From CAVTSA01 sp963790575 (GTDB lineage: Bacteria > Chloroflexota > Dormibacteria > Dormibacterales > Dormibacteraceae), in NCBI GenBank assembly GCA_963790575.1, contig CAWBPD010000012.1, positions 620,001 through 684,000 of the forward strand: a stretch of 64,000 nucleotides of DNA, in the 5' to 3' direction. Below the pieces are notes generated by a model, which was given only the letters and a program-made list of their open reading frames with translations, made no database searches and was not told where the DNA came from. The position numbers and the translations under genes were made by a program. Positions 8,459-17,214 of the stretch are shown here, one piece after another. Numbering within the stretch: the first letter of the stretch is position 1; the number at the start of each line of letters is the position of its first letter.

Positions 8459-11418
8459 TCGGCGACCGCGTCGAGGGAGAGTTCGACCAGGTCCCGCAGT
8501 TCCTCGGTGGAGAGCTCGGTGAGCCAGCCCTCGCCGGAGCCCACGATCTGCTGAGCCAGGGAGCGCTTGTCCTCCAGCATGCGGTCGATGCGCTCCTCCA
8601 GTGTCCCCACGCAGATCAGCTTGCGGACCTGCACGTCCCGCCGCTGGCCGATGCGGAAGGCCCGGTCGGTGGCCTGGTCCTCCACCGCGGGATTCCACCA
8701 GCGGTCGAAATGGATGACGTGGTTGGCGGCGGTCAGGTTGAGGCCGGTGCCGCCCGCCTTGAGCGAAAGCAGGAAGATCGACGGGCCCTCGCCGGTCTGG
8801 AAGCGGTCCACCATCTCATCGCGCTGTGCCTTCGGCGTCTCGCCGTGCAGGAACAGGACCTCCTGGTGCAGCCGCTCGGTGAGGTAGCGCTGGAGCAGCC
8901 CGCCCATCTCCGCGTACTGCGTGAACACCAGCGCCCGGTCGTCGTCCGCCAGCACCTCCTCCAGGACCTCCTCCAGCCGCGCCAGCTTCCCCGACCGCCC
9001 CGCGAGCGCGGTCCCGTCGTGGAGCAGGTGCGCGGGATGGTTGAGCACCTGCTTGAGGCGGGTCATGGTCGCCAGCACGTACCCACGCCGAGCCATGCCG
9101 CTCGACTGCTGGACGCGGGTCAGCATGTCGTCGAGGACCGCCTGGTAGAGCGTCGCCTGCTCGCGGGTGATGTTGCAGAAGACCTTGATCTCGACCTTCT
9201 CCGGCAGGTCGGCGATGATCGAGCGATCGGTCTTCAACCGCCGCAGCACGAACGGCCCGGTGAGGCGGCGCAGCAGCGAGGCCGATTCGTCGTCCCGGTA
9301 GCGCTCGATGGGGACGGCGAAGCGGCGTCGGAAGTCGGCGGCCGAGCCGAGCAGCCCCGGATTGCAGAAGTCCATGATCGACCACAGCTCGCTGAGGCGG
9401 TTCTCGAGCGGGGTCCCGGTCAGCGCCGCCCGGCGCTCGGTGGGCAGGGACCGCACCGCGTGCGCCTGGGCCGATTCGCGGTTCTTGATGTTCTGGGCCT
9501 CGTCGAGCACGATGCGGCCCCAGCGCACCCCGGCCAGCACCCCGCGGTCGCGGGCGGCCAGGCTGTAGGTGGTGAGGACCAGGTCGGCCCCGGCGGCGGC
9601 GGCGGCGAAGTCTTTCCCGCTGAGGCGCCCCGCGCCGTGGTGCACGTGAACGCTGAGGCTGGGGGCGAAGCGCGTGGTCTCGTGCTGCCAGTTGCCGACC
9701 AATGACATCGGGCAGACCAGGAGCGTGGGCCCCGGGTTTTCGCCCTCCGCCCGCTCCAGCAGGAGCAGGGCCAGCAGCTGGATCGTCTTGCCCAGGCCCA
9801 TGTCGTCGGCGAGGCAGGCGCCCAGCCCCTGGCGGTCGAGGAAGCGCAACCACCCGAGTCCGCGCTCCTGGTACGGGCGCAGCTCCCCCTGGAACGTCTC
9901 GGGGGCCCGAAGCGCGTCGGGGCGCCAGCCCGCCGGCTCCTGGAGCATGTGCCGGAGCCATCCCTGGGCGTCGACGCCGACGATCGGAAGCCCGGACTCG
10001 AGGTGATCGAGGCCGCTGGCCGCGCGCAGCAGCTGGGGGACGGTGATGGTGCGGTCGCCCTCGCGTTCCTGGCGCTCCAGCGCCTGCACCGCCAGACGCA
10101 CGTCGTCCGGCCGCACCTCGACCCAGCGCCCGCGCAGCTGGACCAGCGGCAGCTTGAGCTCGGCCAGGTTGCGCAGCTCTTCCATCGTCAGCGGCTCGTC
10201 GCCCAGCGCCGCCTCCCAGCGGTAGTCGCAGAGCCCCTCCCGTCCGAGCAGGCCGGTGCCGAGGTCGTCGCCGTGCGGACGGGTCACCAGGCGGGCGCCG
10301 AGCCGCTCCTTCTGGTCGCGCCACCAGGCGGGCAGGAGGACCCCGAACCCTGACTGCGCGAGCACCGGAGCCCCTTCGCGCAGGAACTGGTGCGCACCCT
10401 GCACGTCGAGACCAAGGCGCGCCGGGGTAGCCTCGTGCAGGCCCCGCTCGAGGGGCGGCCAGAGCCGGGATGCCCGGCCCAGGTCGGCGAGCAGCAGCTC
10501 CTGCGGTGCCTCCACGATCCGACCTGGCAGCTGGAGCCGGTCGGGGGCCCGCCACACGGCGTCGGCGTCGACCAAGAGGCTGGGTTCGTCGCGGGCCTGG
10601 AGCAGGAAGTCGAGGGACCAGGGGAGGTCGGGCGAGTTGGACTCGGGCGGCTGCAGGCGAAAGCAGGTCCGGAAGGGCGCGTCCGGAGGCACCGCCGCCT
10701 GGACCCAGGACTCCAGCGATTGTCGGAGCCGGCCCAACCGGTCGGGTGGGCCGTTCATGGCGCCCCCGGAGGCGGAGAGCGCGGTGATCCAGGCCGCGGC
10801 CGCGGTCCCGTCGTAGCGGGGCGGGGGCAGCGCGCGCGCGGCGACCCGGGCGGAGGCGTCGACGGCGGCGGCTAGAAAGTCCTCGGCCAGCCTCTGCGCG
10901 CTTGGCCCCTCGGGACCGGCGTCCGAGACCTCGGCGCGGGCGGCGGGCGGGAGCGCGGCGGCCAGGATCCGGAGGCGATCGCGGTCGTCGGGCTCGAGGC
11001 GGGGAACCCAGCGGGCGACGTGGCGCTCGCCCGCGCGGAGGAGGACGGGGAGGAAGCGCCCACCCGCCAGCAGCTCCAGCGCGAGCTCGCAGATCTTCGC
11101 CAGCACCTGGGCCGAAAGCCCGAGCCGTACCCCGGCAGGCGCCTCCTGGGCGAGGGCGGGAAGCGCGTCCACGGCGACATTGGGGTTGATGGCCAGGGTC
11201 GGCCAACGCTGGCGCCAGAGGCCGGTAGGCCCGGGCAGGAGGAGGGTCAGGTCGACCGCGCGTCCGCCGCCCGCTTCCCGGACCGGAGGGAGCAGCTGCA
11301 GAAGCTCCCCCGCCTGCGGGCCGGTCGCATTGCTTGGGAGCGCGGGCCCCTCGCCCCGCACCGGCTCGTGCGCCCAGAGGCAGACCTGATGGGCCGGCGA
11401 CCACAGGGCCTCCACCAC
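8455..11418 (-). CDS. SNF2-family (HepA-like) DNA-dependent ATPase/helicase
   Basis: About 987 residues. The N-terminal ~470 residues form the poorly conserved bacterial SNF2-associated region. The C-terminal half is a full Swi2/Snf2 motor: LADDMGLGKTIQLLALLL (Walker A), DEAQNIKN (DEAQ box), LTGTPLENRLSELWSIMDF, FTQYAEM, and GGTGLNLTAANHVIHFDRWW with ATDRAFRIGQ (motifs V-VI). It probably remodels protein-DNA or RNA polymerase complexes. The start is uncertain: GTG at 11418 follows a GGAG, and openings further upstream run into the neighbouring M20 gene. It is followed by the SWIM gene across element E1. Confidence 0.9.
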   Translation of the reverse strand: MVEALWSPAHQVCLWAHEPVRGEGPALPSNATGPQAGELLQLLPPVREAGGGRAVDLTLLLPGPTGLWRQRWPTLAINPNVAVDALPALAQEAPAGVRLGLSAQVLAKICELALELLAGGRFLPVLLRAGERHVARWVPRLEPDDRDRLRILAAALPPAARAEVSDAGPEGPSAQRLAEDFLAAAVDASARVAARALPPPRYDGTAAAAWITALSASGGAMNGPPDRLGRLRQSLESWVQAAVPPDAPFRTCFRLQPPESNSPDLPWSLDFLLQARDEPSLLVDADAVWRAPDRLQLPGRIVEAPQELLLADLGRASRLWPPLERGLHEATPARLGLDVQGAHQFLREGAPVLAQSGFGVLLPAWWRDQKERLGARLVTRPHGDDLGTGLLGREGLCDYRWEAALGDEPLTMEELRNLAELKLPLVQLRGRWVEVRPDDVRLAVQALERQEREGDRTITVPQLLRAASGLDHLESGLPIVGVDAQGWLRHMLQEPAGWRPDALRAPETFQGELRPYQERGLGWLRFLDRQGLGACLADDMGLGKTIQLLALLLLERAEGENPGPTLLVCPMSLVGNWQHETTRFAPSLSVHVHHGAGRLSGKDFAAAAAGADLVLTTYSLAARDRGVLAGVRWGRIVLDEAQNIKNRESAQAHAVRSLPTERRAALTGTPLENRLSELWSIMDFCNPGLLGSAADFRRRFAVPIERYRDDESASLLRRLTGPFVLRRLKTDRSIIADLPEKVEIKVFCNITREQATLYQAVLDDMLTRVQQSSGMARRGYVLATMTRLKQVLNHPAHLLHDGTALAGRSGKLARLEEVLEEVLADDDRALVFTQYAEMGGLLQRYLTERLHQEVLFLHGETPKAQRDEMVDRFQTGEGPSIFLLSLKAGGTGLNLTAANHVIHFDRWWNPAVEDQATDRAFRIGQRRDVQVRKLICVGTLEERIDRMLEDKRSLAQQIVGSGEGWLTELSTEELRDLVELSLDAVAE

Positions 11419-11479
11419 CAGCAGCTCCGGGGGAGGCCCATCGCCGCGTGGAAACGGGCTGGCGATGCCCCGCGCGAGG

Positions 11480-11499
11480 CCGTTTTCGCCTGAAAGCGG
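11480..11499. repeat. Single-arm hairpin related to the 62-bp elements
   Basis: CCGTTTTC-GCCT-GAAAGCGG, a hairpin with a four-base loop, 29 bases beyond the M20 stop. It fits the right-arm pattern TTTC-N4-GAAA-N4; 46 bases to the left only GGAA (11450-11453) remains of a possible partner. It may be a decayed copy. Confidence 0.4.
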
Positions 11500-11527
11500 T
11501 TCCGTGGTGGGCGGGCGCTGCATGGAG

Positions 11528-12685
11528 CTACCCGTGGAAGGCGCCCACCAGGTCGGTTGTGACCGCGGCCGCCGTCGCCACCTCGCGGAGGTCGACCGAC
11601 TCATCCGCCTGGTGGGCGACGTCAATGGAGCCGGGGCCGAAGACCACCACCGGGATCCCGAGCGGCGCCACCATCAAGCCGTCGGTCCCGTAGTTGACGC
11701 CGATCCCGGTCCCGTCCAGCCCGTGCGCCTCCAACGCCTTCTTGATGGCCTGAGCGAGGGGCGCTTCGGCGGGCGTATGGAGCCCGGTGTGGCCCCCGCC
11801 CACGGTCACCTCGATGTGCTCCGGATCCAGCGCCTCGATGCGCCGCTTGAGATCGCCGAGGACCTGGGCCGGGTCTTCGCCCGGCGTCATCCGCCGGGAC
11901 AGCGTCACGGTGCAGAAGGGCGGGATCACGTTGGCGCCGATGCCGCCCTGGATCGTGGTCACCGCCATCGACGGCGGTCCCACCAGCGGATGCCGCGCCG
12001 TCTCCAACTCCGGCGACAGCGTGTGCTCGATGAAGTCCAGCACCGGCGCCATGCGATAGATCGCGTTGTCCCCCTGCCAGGGCTGGGAGGAGTGGGCGGC
12101 CTTCCCGTGGGTGGTGACGTCGAGGTGGCCGCCGCCCTTGTGCGCGATCACCGCCCGCAGCTCGGTCGGCTCCCCGATCAGGCACCCCACGATGCCATGG
12201 TCCGGTGCCAGGCCCTGGGTGAAAGCGCGGATGCCGTGCCCCCCCGACTCCTCGCCGACGGTGGCCAGGAAGACGAGGTCCAGGGGCGGAGGCTCGGGCG
12301 CCTGCGCGACCCGCTTGGCCGCGAGCATGAAGGTGGTCAGGCATCCCTTGGCGTCGCACGACCCGCGGCCGTAGAGCCGGGTGCCATCGACGGTGGCGCC
12401 GAAGGGATCGACCGTCATCCCTTCCACCTCCACGGTGTCGAGGTGGCTGTTGAGCACCAGGGTCCGGGAGCGGTCGCGGCCGGGAACCCGCGCGATGACG
12501 TTGTGGCGCCCCGGCTTCGCCTCCTGGGTCGCCACCTCCATCCCCTGCTCGCGCAGCCAGCCGGCGACCCAGCCCGAGAGGGCCGCCTCGCCCGGTCCGT
12601 CAGCCCCCTGCCGCACGGTGATGCTGGGGATCTTGACCATGGCGGTCAGCAACTCCTGGACCTCGTCGATCTCGGTGTCAACCAC
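11528..12685 (-). CDS. M20 family peptidase/deacylase (ArgE/DapE-like)
   Basis: 385-residue zinc-dependent amidohydrolase. Landmarks are LVLNSHLDTVEVEG (first metal His and Asp), YGRGSCDAKGC (bridging Asp), VGEESGGHG (catalytic Glu-Glu) and HSSQPWQGDNAI in the dimerisation lid. DapE/ArgE relatives remove acyl groups from amino acids or small peptides; the actual substrate cannot be told. GTG at 12685 is preceded by GAGGAGGGG. It is the first of four M20-family genes in the window. Confidence 0.85.
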   Translation of the reverse strand: MVDTEIDEVQELLTAMVKIPSITVRQGADGPGEAALSGWVAGWLREQGMEVATQEAKPGRHNVIARVPGRDRSRTLVLNSHLDTVEVEGMTVDPFGATVDGTRLYGRGSCDAKGCLTTFMLAAKRVAQAPEPPPLDLVFLATVGEESGGHGIRAFTQGLAPDHGIVGCLIGEPTELRAVIAHKGGGHLDVTTHGKAAHSSQPWQGDNAIYRMAPVLDFIEHTLSPELETARHPLVGPPSMAVTTIQGGIGANVIPPFCTVTLSRRMTPGEDPAQVLGDLKRRIEALDPEHIEVTVGGGHTGLHTPAEAPLAQAIKKALEAHGLDGTGIGVNYGTDGLMVAPLGIPVVVFGPGSIDVAHQADESVDLREVATAAAVTTDLVGAFHG

Positions 12686-12793
12686 CTACATCCCCTCCTC
12701 GAACAGCGTGGTGAGCAAACGGCGGCCCAATCGATCCAGTGTAAAAGCGCGAAGTGGGCCGGTTGGTGATGGCTCGCCGCGGACGCTGCAGTC

Positions 12794-12855
12794 CCCGTTT
12801 CGCGCGGAACGGCTGTCATCAGGGGCCCGATGGGGCCCCTTCCGCGCGAAACGGG
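12794..12855. repeat. 62-bp twin-palindrome element E5
   Basis: CCCG-TTTC-GCGC-GGAA (12794-12809), 30-base linker, TTCC-GCGC-GAAA-CGGG (12840-12855); the pairing extends one more base on each side. It lies downstream of the phoB stop. Same geometry as E1-E4 but GCGC replaces ACGT at the arm centre. Confidence 0.8.
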
Positions 12856-12876
12856 GATTACCGGCGGCGGGGGGTG

Positions 12877-13596
12877 CTAGGCCGAGTCGCGGTCCTGGAG
12901 TTCGGGCACCGGCAGCCGGTCGAGCCGGTACCCGATACCGCGCACGGTCGAGATCTCGAACGGCGCCTGGTGCATGAACTTCTCCCGCAGCCAGCGGATG
13001 TGCACGTCCACCGTCTTCTGGTCGCCGCTGAAGGCCGGCCCCCACACGTTCTGGATCAGAGCGTCCCGCGTGAACGCGCGGCCCGAGTGACCGACCAGGA
13101 ACGAGAGCAGCTCGAACTCCCGGAGCGCGAGCCGCACCTCCCGGCCGTCGATCATGACCCGCCGCGCCGCCCGATCGAGTACGAAGTTGCCGAACGCGTC
13201 CTGCTCGGGCAGCGAGGGTGGCCTGGGCTCGCCCGACTCGACCCGGCGCAGCACGGCGGCGATGCGAGCCAGCACCTCACGAATCGAGAACGGTTTCGTG
13301 ATGTAGTCGTCGGCGCCCAGCTCCAGGCCCAGGACGCGATCGACCTCGGCGTCGCGGGCGGTGAGCATGATGACCGGGGTGGTGCCGGAACGGCGGAGCT
13401 GCCGGCAGACCTCGATCCCATCCATGCCCGGGAGCATCAGATCCAGGAGCACCAGATCGGGGGCGCCGGTCCGGGCCAGCCGGAGCCCGCTCACGCCGTC
13501 CCGCGCCACCTGCACGTGGTGTCCGGCGGCCTCCAGGTTGAAGCGCAGGGTCTCCGAGATGCCCTCGTCGTCCTCGACCAGCACGATGCGGCTCAT
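12877..13596 (-). CDS. phoB: PhoB/RegX3-type response regulator
   Basis: 239 residues. The receiver domain has the acidic pocket (VEDDE), phospho-acceptor Asp52 in LLDLMLPGMDG, Thr in MLTARD and Lys in YITKPFS. The C-terminal winged helix of the OmpR/PhoB class shows LREFELLSFLVGHSGRAFTRD and TVDVHIRWLREKF...TVRGIGYRL. With phoU and a PhoR-like kinase immediately upstream, phosphate control is the natural reading. The start ATG overlaps the stop of a 38-codon mini-ORF, so translation is probably coupled. No separate promoter is seen; transcription likely starts at the Pho box before phoU. Confidence 0.92.
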   Translation of the reverse strand: MSRIVLVEDDEGISETLRFNLEAAGHHVQVARDGVSGLRLARTGAPDLVLLDLMLPGMDGIEVCRQLRRSGTTPVIMLTARDAEVDRVLGLELGADDYITKPFSIREVLARIAAVLRRVESGEPRPPSLPEQDAFGNFVLDRAARRVMIDGREVRLALREFELLSFLVGHSGRAFTRDALIQNVWGPAFSGDQKTVDVHIRWLREKFMHQAPFEISTVRGIGYRLDRLPVPELQDRDSA

Positions 13597-13709
13597 CCCA
13601 GGGTCCCCGCTCCCAGGGCCGCCGCGAGGCGGAGCTGGCGGAGTTTCGTGGGGTGCGATCGGGCCCGGGCCTCGAAGGAAAGCCGGCGCGGTTCGAGGGG
13701 GTCGTTCAT
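13593..13709 (-). CDS. Junction mini-ORF immediately before phoB
   Basis: Thirty-eight codons starting MNDPLEPRRLSFEAR and ending in SHPTKLRQLRLAAALGAGTL plus Gly. It has its own AAAGAGG ribosome site, and its TGA overlaps the phoB ATG. The second half is a degenerate copy of the 34-bp junction element, read in the same frame as at dppB-dppC (HPTKLRKLRFAGTLG). Confidence 0.4.
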   Translation of the reverse strand: MNDPLEPRRLSFEARARSHPTKLRQLRLAAALGAGTLG

Positions 13710-13768
13710 CGGTATTCCTCTTTGCCTAAGGGCGGTCCGGCGACAAGGTGGACTCCCCGGCGGGTCAC
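13706..13768 (-). CDS. Junction mini-ORF immediately after phoU
   Basis: Twenty codons, MTRRGVHLVAGPPLGKEEYR (GTG start). The GTGA overlaps the phoU stop and the TGA overlaps the ATG of the next mini-ORF, making an unbroken relay from phoU to phoB. Confidence 0.35.
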   Translation of the reverse strand: MTRRGVHLVAGPPLGKEEYR

Positions 13769-14472
13769 CCGAGCTCGACGACCTCGCCGGTATCGAGGAA
13801 GACGATGTCCTCGGCGACATTGGTGACGCGATCCCCGATCCGCTCCAGGTCGTGTGCGACCTGGAGCAGCGTGACGATGCGGAGCACCTGATCGGAGGGC
13901 GGTCCATTCTGAAGACAGCCCAATTCCTGCACCACGGCGTCGAACACGCGCTCGTAGAGACGGTCGATCTGTGTGTCCTGCGCGGCGACCGCGCGGGCGC
14001 GCTCGGTGTCGACCTCGATCAGCGCGTCGAGGATGTCGCGAACCTGCTGGGTGGCCAATTCGCCCATCAGCCCGAACTCGGCGCGCAACGGCTGGCGGTC
14101 GCTCAACTGGGCCAGCATCTCGGTCCGGCGCGCGATCCGCACCGCATAATCCCCCATGCGTTCCAGCTCCAGCGAGATGTACTGGATGGAGATCAGCAGC
14201 CGGAGCTGACGGTCGTCGGGCCGCTGCTGGGAGATGACGGCGAAGCAGCGCTCGCGCAGGACGGCCTGCGCCTCGTTGATCTGGCGGTCACCCTCGCGCA
14301 CCGCCAGTGCTTCCTCCTCGTCGAGCGCCCGCAGCGCCAGGGTGGCGCGCTCGATCTGTGCCTCCACCTGGCCGGCGAGCCGCAACAGCGCCTCGCGCAA
14401 ATCCTGTAAGTCGCGCTCGATCACGTCGGGACCTTCTCCCCAAGCAAGCTCGTGACGCGCCTCCACGTCCAC
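13765..14472 (-). CDS. phoU: PhoU phosphate signalling protein
   Basis: 235 residues, all helical. Two PhoU repeats are visible with their metal-binding E-R-x-G-D motifs (LELERMGDYAVRIA and DLERIGDRVTNVAEDI). PhoU conveys Pst transporter state to the PhoR kinase and damps PhoB output. Here it is placed between the kinase and phoB rather than with pst. GTG at 14472 lies seven bases after a TAACGT -10 box, so the mRNA is probably leaderless. Confidence 0.92.
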   Translation of the reverse strand: MDVEARHELAWGEGPDVIERDLQDLREALLRLAGQVEAQIERATLALRALDEEEALAVREGDRQINEAQAVLRERCFAVISQQRPDDRQLRLLISIQYISLELERMGDYAVRIARRTEMLAQLSDRQPLRAEFGLMGELATQQVRDILDALIEVDTERARAVAAQDTQIDRLYERVFDAVVQELGCLQNGPPSDQVLRIVTLLQVAHDLERIGDRVTNVAEDIVFLDTGEVVELG

Positions 14473-14524
14473 GAAGGTGACGTTAGGCGCAGAGATGTAA
14501 AGAGCAGATTACCGACAGGTTAAG
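14473..14524 (-). promoter_or_regulatory. Pho box and leaderless promoter of phoU-phoB
   Basis: Reading on the minus strand, CTTAACCT (14517-14524), GGTAATCT (14506-14513) and CTTTACAT (14495-14502) start exactly 11 bases apart, one helical turn each. A TAACGT -10 box follows, seven bases before the phoU GTG. Phased direct repeats of this kind are the PhoP/SphR-type Pho box of Bacillus and cyanobacteria. A matching site precedes pstB. Confidence 0.65.
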
Positions 14525-14571
14525 GCAACTTTCACCGGCCCCGGAGCGAGCCAAGCACGGTCAAAGATCGA

Positions 14572-15564
14572 TCAGGAACCCTTGCGCCGAGTGGGGGACG
14601 GGACGCGGACGCCGAAGATCTGACCCCCGTCGAGGGGCGCCTCCGTCCAGACCGAACCTCCCATCGAGAGCGCGAGATGACGCACCAGCGACAGCCCGAG
14701 ACCGCTGCCGGTGCCGATGCGTGAGTGCGCCTGGTCGACCTTGTAGAAGCGCTCGAAGACGCGGCTCCAGTGCTCCGGCGAGATGCCAGGACCGTGGTCT
14801 CGTACCCGGAGGACGAGGTCACCCCCAGCGACCTCCGCGGAGACCTCGATCGGCGCGTCAGGGGGAGAGAATTTGGCCGCGTTGTCGATCAGGTTGGCAA
14901 GCACCTGGGCGACGCGGGCACGATCCGCGTTCGCCCCCAGCCCGGGGGTGACCGAGACGGCGATCGGTTGCGTCAGCCGCTGACGCGCCCGCACCTCGTC
15001 TACCAGTCTGGCCACGTCAAAACGCTCGCGGTTGCCGGACCCAGCGCCCGCGTCCAGCTCCGAGAGCTGGCGCAGGTTGGAGATGATGAGAGACAGGTAG
15101 TCGACCTCCCGCAGCGCGCGCTCGCCCATCCGCCGGCGCAGCTCGTGCGGCAGGTCCTGCTGCTGCGACTCCACCGCCAGCCGGAGCGAGGTGATCGGCG
15201 TTTTGAGCTCGTGGGCGAGGTTGGCGACGAACTCCTGGCGCACGGACTCCAGGCGGCGGAGCGCGGTCACGTCGGTCACGTAGACCAGCTGCGTGCCTTC
15301 GTCGGGCCCGGGCAGGACGCACACCCGGGCCAGTCGGCGGCAGTGCGTGAGGCGGACGTCACCCTTGGGCCGGCGAGTGACGGCGGTGACCAGGTTGGCC
15401 TCGCGGGTCGCCTCCACGATCCCCAGCGGGAGGCGCCTGACGTCGATCGGAAAGAGATCACGCGCCGCTGCGTTGGCGGCGATCACAAGCTGGTCGGCGT
15501 CGAGCAGGAGGGTCGGGATCGGGGCTTTTTCGAGCAGGTTGGAGAAGGGGTCACCGCCGCGCAT
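14572..15564 (-). CDS. PhoR-like sensor histidine kinase, soluble
   Basis: About 330 residues. A PAS-like segment (PIPTLLLDADQLVIAANAAA) is followed by HisKA (FVANLAHELKTPITSLRL, phospho-His near residue 135) and HATPase_c with N box NLIDNAAKFSPP, G1 DHGPGISPEHW and G2 GTGSGLGLSLVRH. There is no transmembrane segment, so sensing is cytoplasmic, presumably through PhoU and Pst. The start is unsure: ATG at 15564 is given; GTG at 15597 would begin right after the upstream repeat array. The neighbours phoU and phoB define the role. Confidence 0.85.
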   Translation of the reverse strand: MRGGDPFSNLLEKAPIPTLLLDADQLVIAANAAARDLFPIDVRRLPLGIVEATREANLVTAVTRRPKGDVRLTHCRRLARVCVLPGPDEGTQLVYVTDVTALRRLESVRQEFVANLAHELKTPITSLRLAVESQQQDLPHELRRRMGERALREVDYLSLIISNLRQLSELDAGAGSGNRERFDVARLVDEVRARQRLTQPIAVSVTPGLGANADRARVAQVLANLIDNAAKFSPPDAPIEVSAEVAGGDLVLRVRDHGPGISPEHWSRVFERFYKVDQAHSRIGTGSGLGLSLVRHLALSMGGSVWTEAPLDGGQIFGVRVPSPTRRKGS

Positions 15565-15609
15565 CGCCACTTCCAGTATCCGCACCCGCGGGTCCACGAC
15601 AACCCCGGT

Positions 15610-15735
15610 GGTGCGCCATCGGGGCCCAACGGCGCCTGGGGGACACCCGTTGGTGCACCTCCGGGGCCCAGCCACGCCTTGACAGGACCTGCTGGTGCAC
15701 TGTGACCATCGGGGGCCAACCGCGCCCTCAGGAGG
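15610..15735. repeat. Three-unit 42-bp GGTGCACC repeat array
   Basis: GGTGCGCC (15610), GGTGCACC (15652) and GGTGCACT (15694) are spaced 42 bases apart, each followed by a GGGGCCC or GGGGGCC. The array overlaps the 3' end of the M20D gene (stop at 15728) and ends just before the kinase start. Unit GGTGCACCTCCGGGGCCC closely matches the six-unit array at 42217-42456. Confidence 0.65.
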
Positions 15736-17098
15736 CTTTGCGCGGCGGCTCCACCACCTCGCCGAACCTCTCCACCCGGGACACGGACTCCATGTAGGCG
15801 AGGTACTCGGATTTGGTCATCCGGGGCGTGAACCGCTCCAGCACGCCACGCGCCACCGAGGCGTCGTCCCAGAGCAGGTCGATCGCCGTCTCCGCCATCA
15901 GGATCCCATTCCAGAGGTACGAGAGATCGCGGTCGGCGATCGCGTAGTCGGCGCCGTGGAAGTGACCTCGCGAGCCGTTCATGGAGGGCTGGATGACGGG
16001 CATCAGGTGCTCCAGGTCGCCGATGTCGCTGCTGGCCGCCATGTGCTCCTGGACGTCGAGGTCCTGATCTGTGAAGTGACGCAGCACGTTGGCCCGGAAG
16101 AGCTCGTTCAGGTCGCCGTTGTTCTCCTGGGGCAGGTAGCCGGGGATGGTCGTGATCTCGACCTGCGCCCCCACCGCGAGCGCTCCCGCCCGCAGGGACC
16201 GGTCGACCTTCTCCGCCGCGCTCAGCACCGCCTCCATGGTGGCGCCCCGCACGTAGGTCTCCATCCAGACCTCGGACGGGACGACATTCACCAGGTCCCC
16301 GCCCCGGGTGATGATGGGGTGGACCCGGATGTGATCCTCGTCGCGAAACGTCTCGCGCTGAGCGTTGATGCCCTGGAGCCCGAGCAGGGCCGCTTGCAGC
16401 GCATTCACGCCCTGGTCCGGGGCCGCCGCCGCGTGCGAGGCGAGACCGCGGTACCGGATCAGCTTGCCCACGAAGCCGTTGCCCGTGGATCCGATCGTGA
16501 ACTTCGACCGGCGTACGTCGGCCCCGCCGGAATGAAGCATCATCGCCAGGTCGACGTCATCGAACTCGCCCACCCGCACCAGCTCACTCTTCCCGCCGAG
16601 CAGGCCGATCCTGCCCTCCCGGCGCAGCCGCTCCCGGAAGTCGAGCTCCACGTACTCCTCCGCCGGCACCGCGAAGAAGACCAGGCGGCCGCCGAGATGT
16701 CGGAGGGCGCCGGCTCGGAGCAAGCCGGTCGCGGCGGCCGCCATCCCCGCGATCTGGCAGTTGTGTCCGCAGGCGTGGACCGCCCCGGTCTCGGGGTTGG
16801 CGTCCGGATGGTCCGCGACCAGGATCGCGTCCAGCTCGCCCAGGATCGCGACCGTCGGCCCCGGACGCCCGGTGTCGACCACGCCTTTGACGCCGGTCAG
16901 AGCGAGGCCGTCCAGGTGTTCGAGGCCGATCTCGTCGAAGTAGGCGGCGACACGCGCCGCCGTCTGGTGTTCCTTGAAGCCGAGCTCGGGGTCCCGGTAG
17001 ATGGCGTCCCCGAGCGCGGTGATCTCATCCCGCGCGCTCAGAATGGCCGCCATCACCCGGTCTTTCAGCTCATCCTTGGTCGTCGTCTCGATCGCCAC
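15728..17098 (-). CDS. M20D amidohydrolase (AbgB-like)
   Basis: 456 residues. Metal-site motifs are ILGELDAI, HACGHNCQIAGMAAAA and PAEEYVELDF; AMMLHSGGA and SHAAAAPDQG lie further on. This pattern fits the M20D branch that includes p-aminobenzoyl-glutamate hydrolase and hippurate or indole-acetyl-amino-acid hydrolases. GTG at 17098 has AGGGAGG upstream; a longer opening to 17221 crosses the intergenic region and is rejected. It is divergent from the aldo/keto reductase. Confidence 0.85.
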   Translation of the reverse strand: MAIETTTKDELKDRVMAAILSARDEITALGDAIYRDPELGFKEHQTAARVAAYFDEIGLEHLDGLALTGVKGVVDTGRPGPTVAILGELDAILVADHPDANPETGAVHACGHNCQIAGMAAAATGLLRAGALRHLGGRLVFFAVPAEEYVELDFRERLRREGRIGLLGGKSELVRVGEFDDVDLAMMLHSGGADVRRSKFTIGSTGNGFVGKLIRYRGLASHAAAAPDQGVNALQAALLGLQGINAQRETFRDEDHIRVHPIITRGGDLVNVVPSEVWMETYVRGATMEAVLSAAEKVDRSLRAGALAVGAQVEITTIPGYLPQENNGDLNELFRANVLRHFTDQDLDVQEHMAASSDIGDLEHLMPVIQPSMNGSRGHFHGADYAIADRDLSYLWNGILMAETAIDLLWDDASVARGVLERFTPRMTKSEYLAYMESVSRVERFGEVVEPPRKAS

Positions 17099-17202
17099 TG
17101 CGCGCTTGCCTCCCTGTGTGCGCCACTCTCCGGCACCTGTCGGATCGGGGCCCATTCTCGCGGTACCGGGCGGTCGCGAGGCGTTGAGCAGTGCCGGATC
17201 GC

Positions 17203-17214
17203 GACAATGGAGGG
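17203..17214 (+). promoter_or_regulatory. Leaderless -10 box of the aldo/keto reductase gene
   Basis: GACAAT (17203-17208) followed by exactly six bases and ATG. GGAGGG also lies in the gap but is too close to act as a normal ribosome site. Confidence 0.4.

Noticed and set aside
12686..13045. A ~120-codon minus-strand frame ending right before the M20 gene at 12685
   Set aside because: It overlaps phoB antisense-free in another frame and crosses E5. Its end (TTLFEEGM) is tidy, but it has no start near the phoB stop and no RTGA overlap with phoB, so I did not count it among the mini-ORFs.
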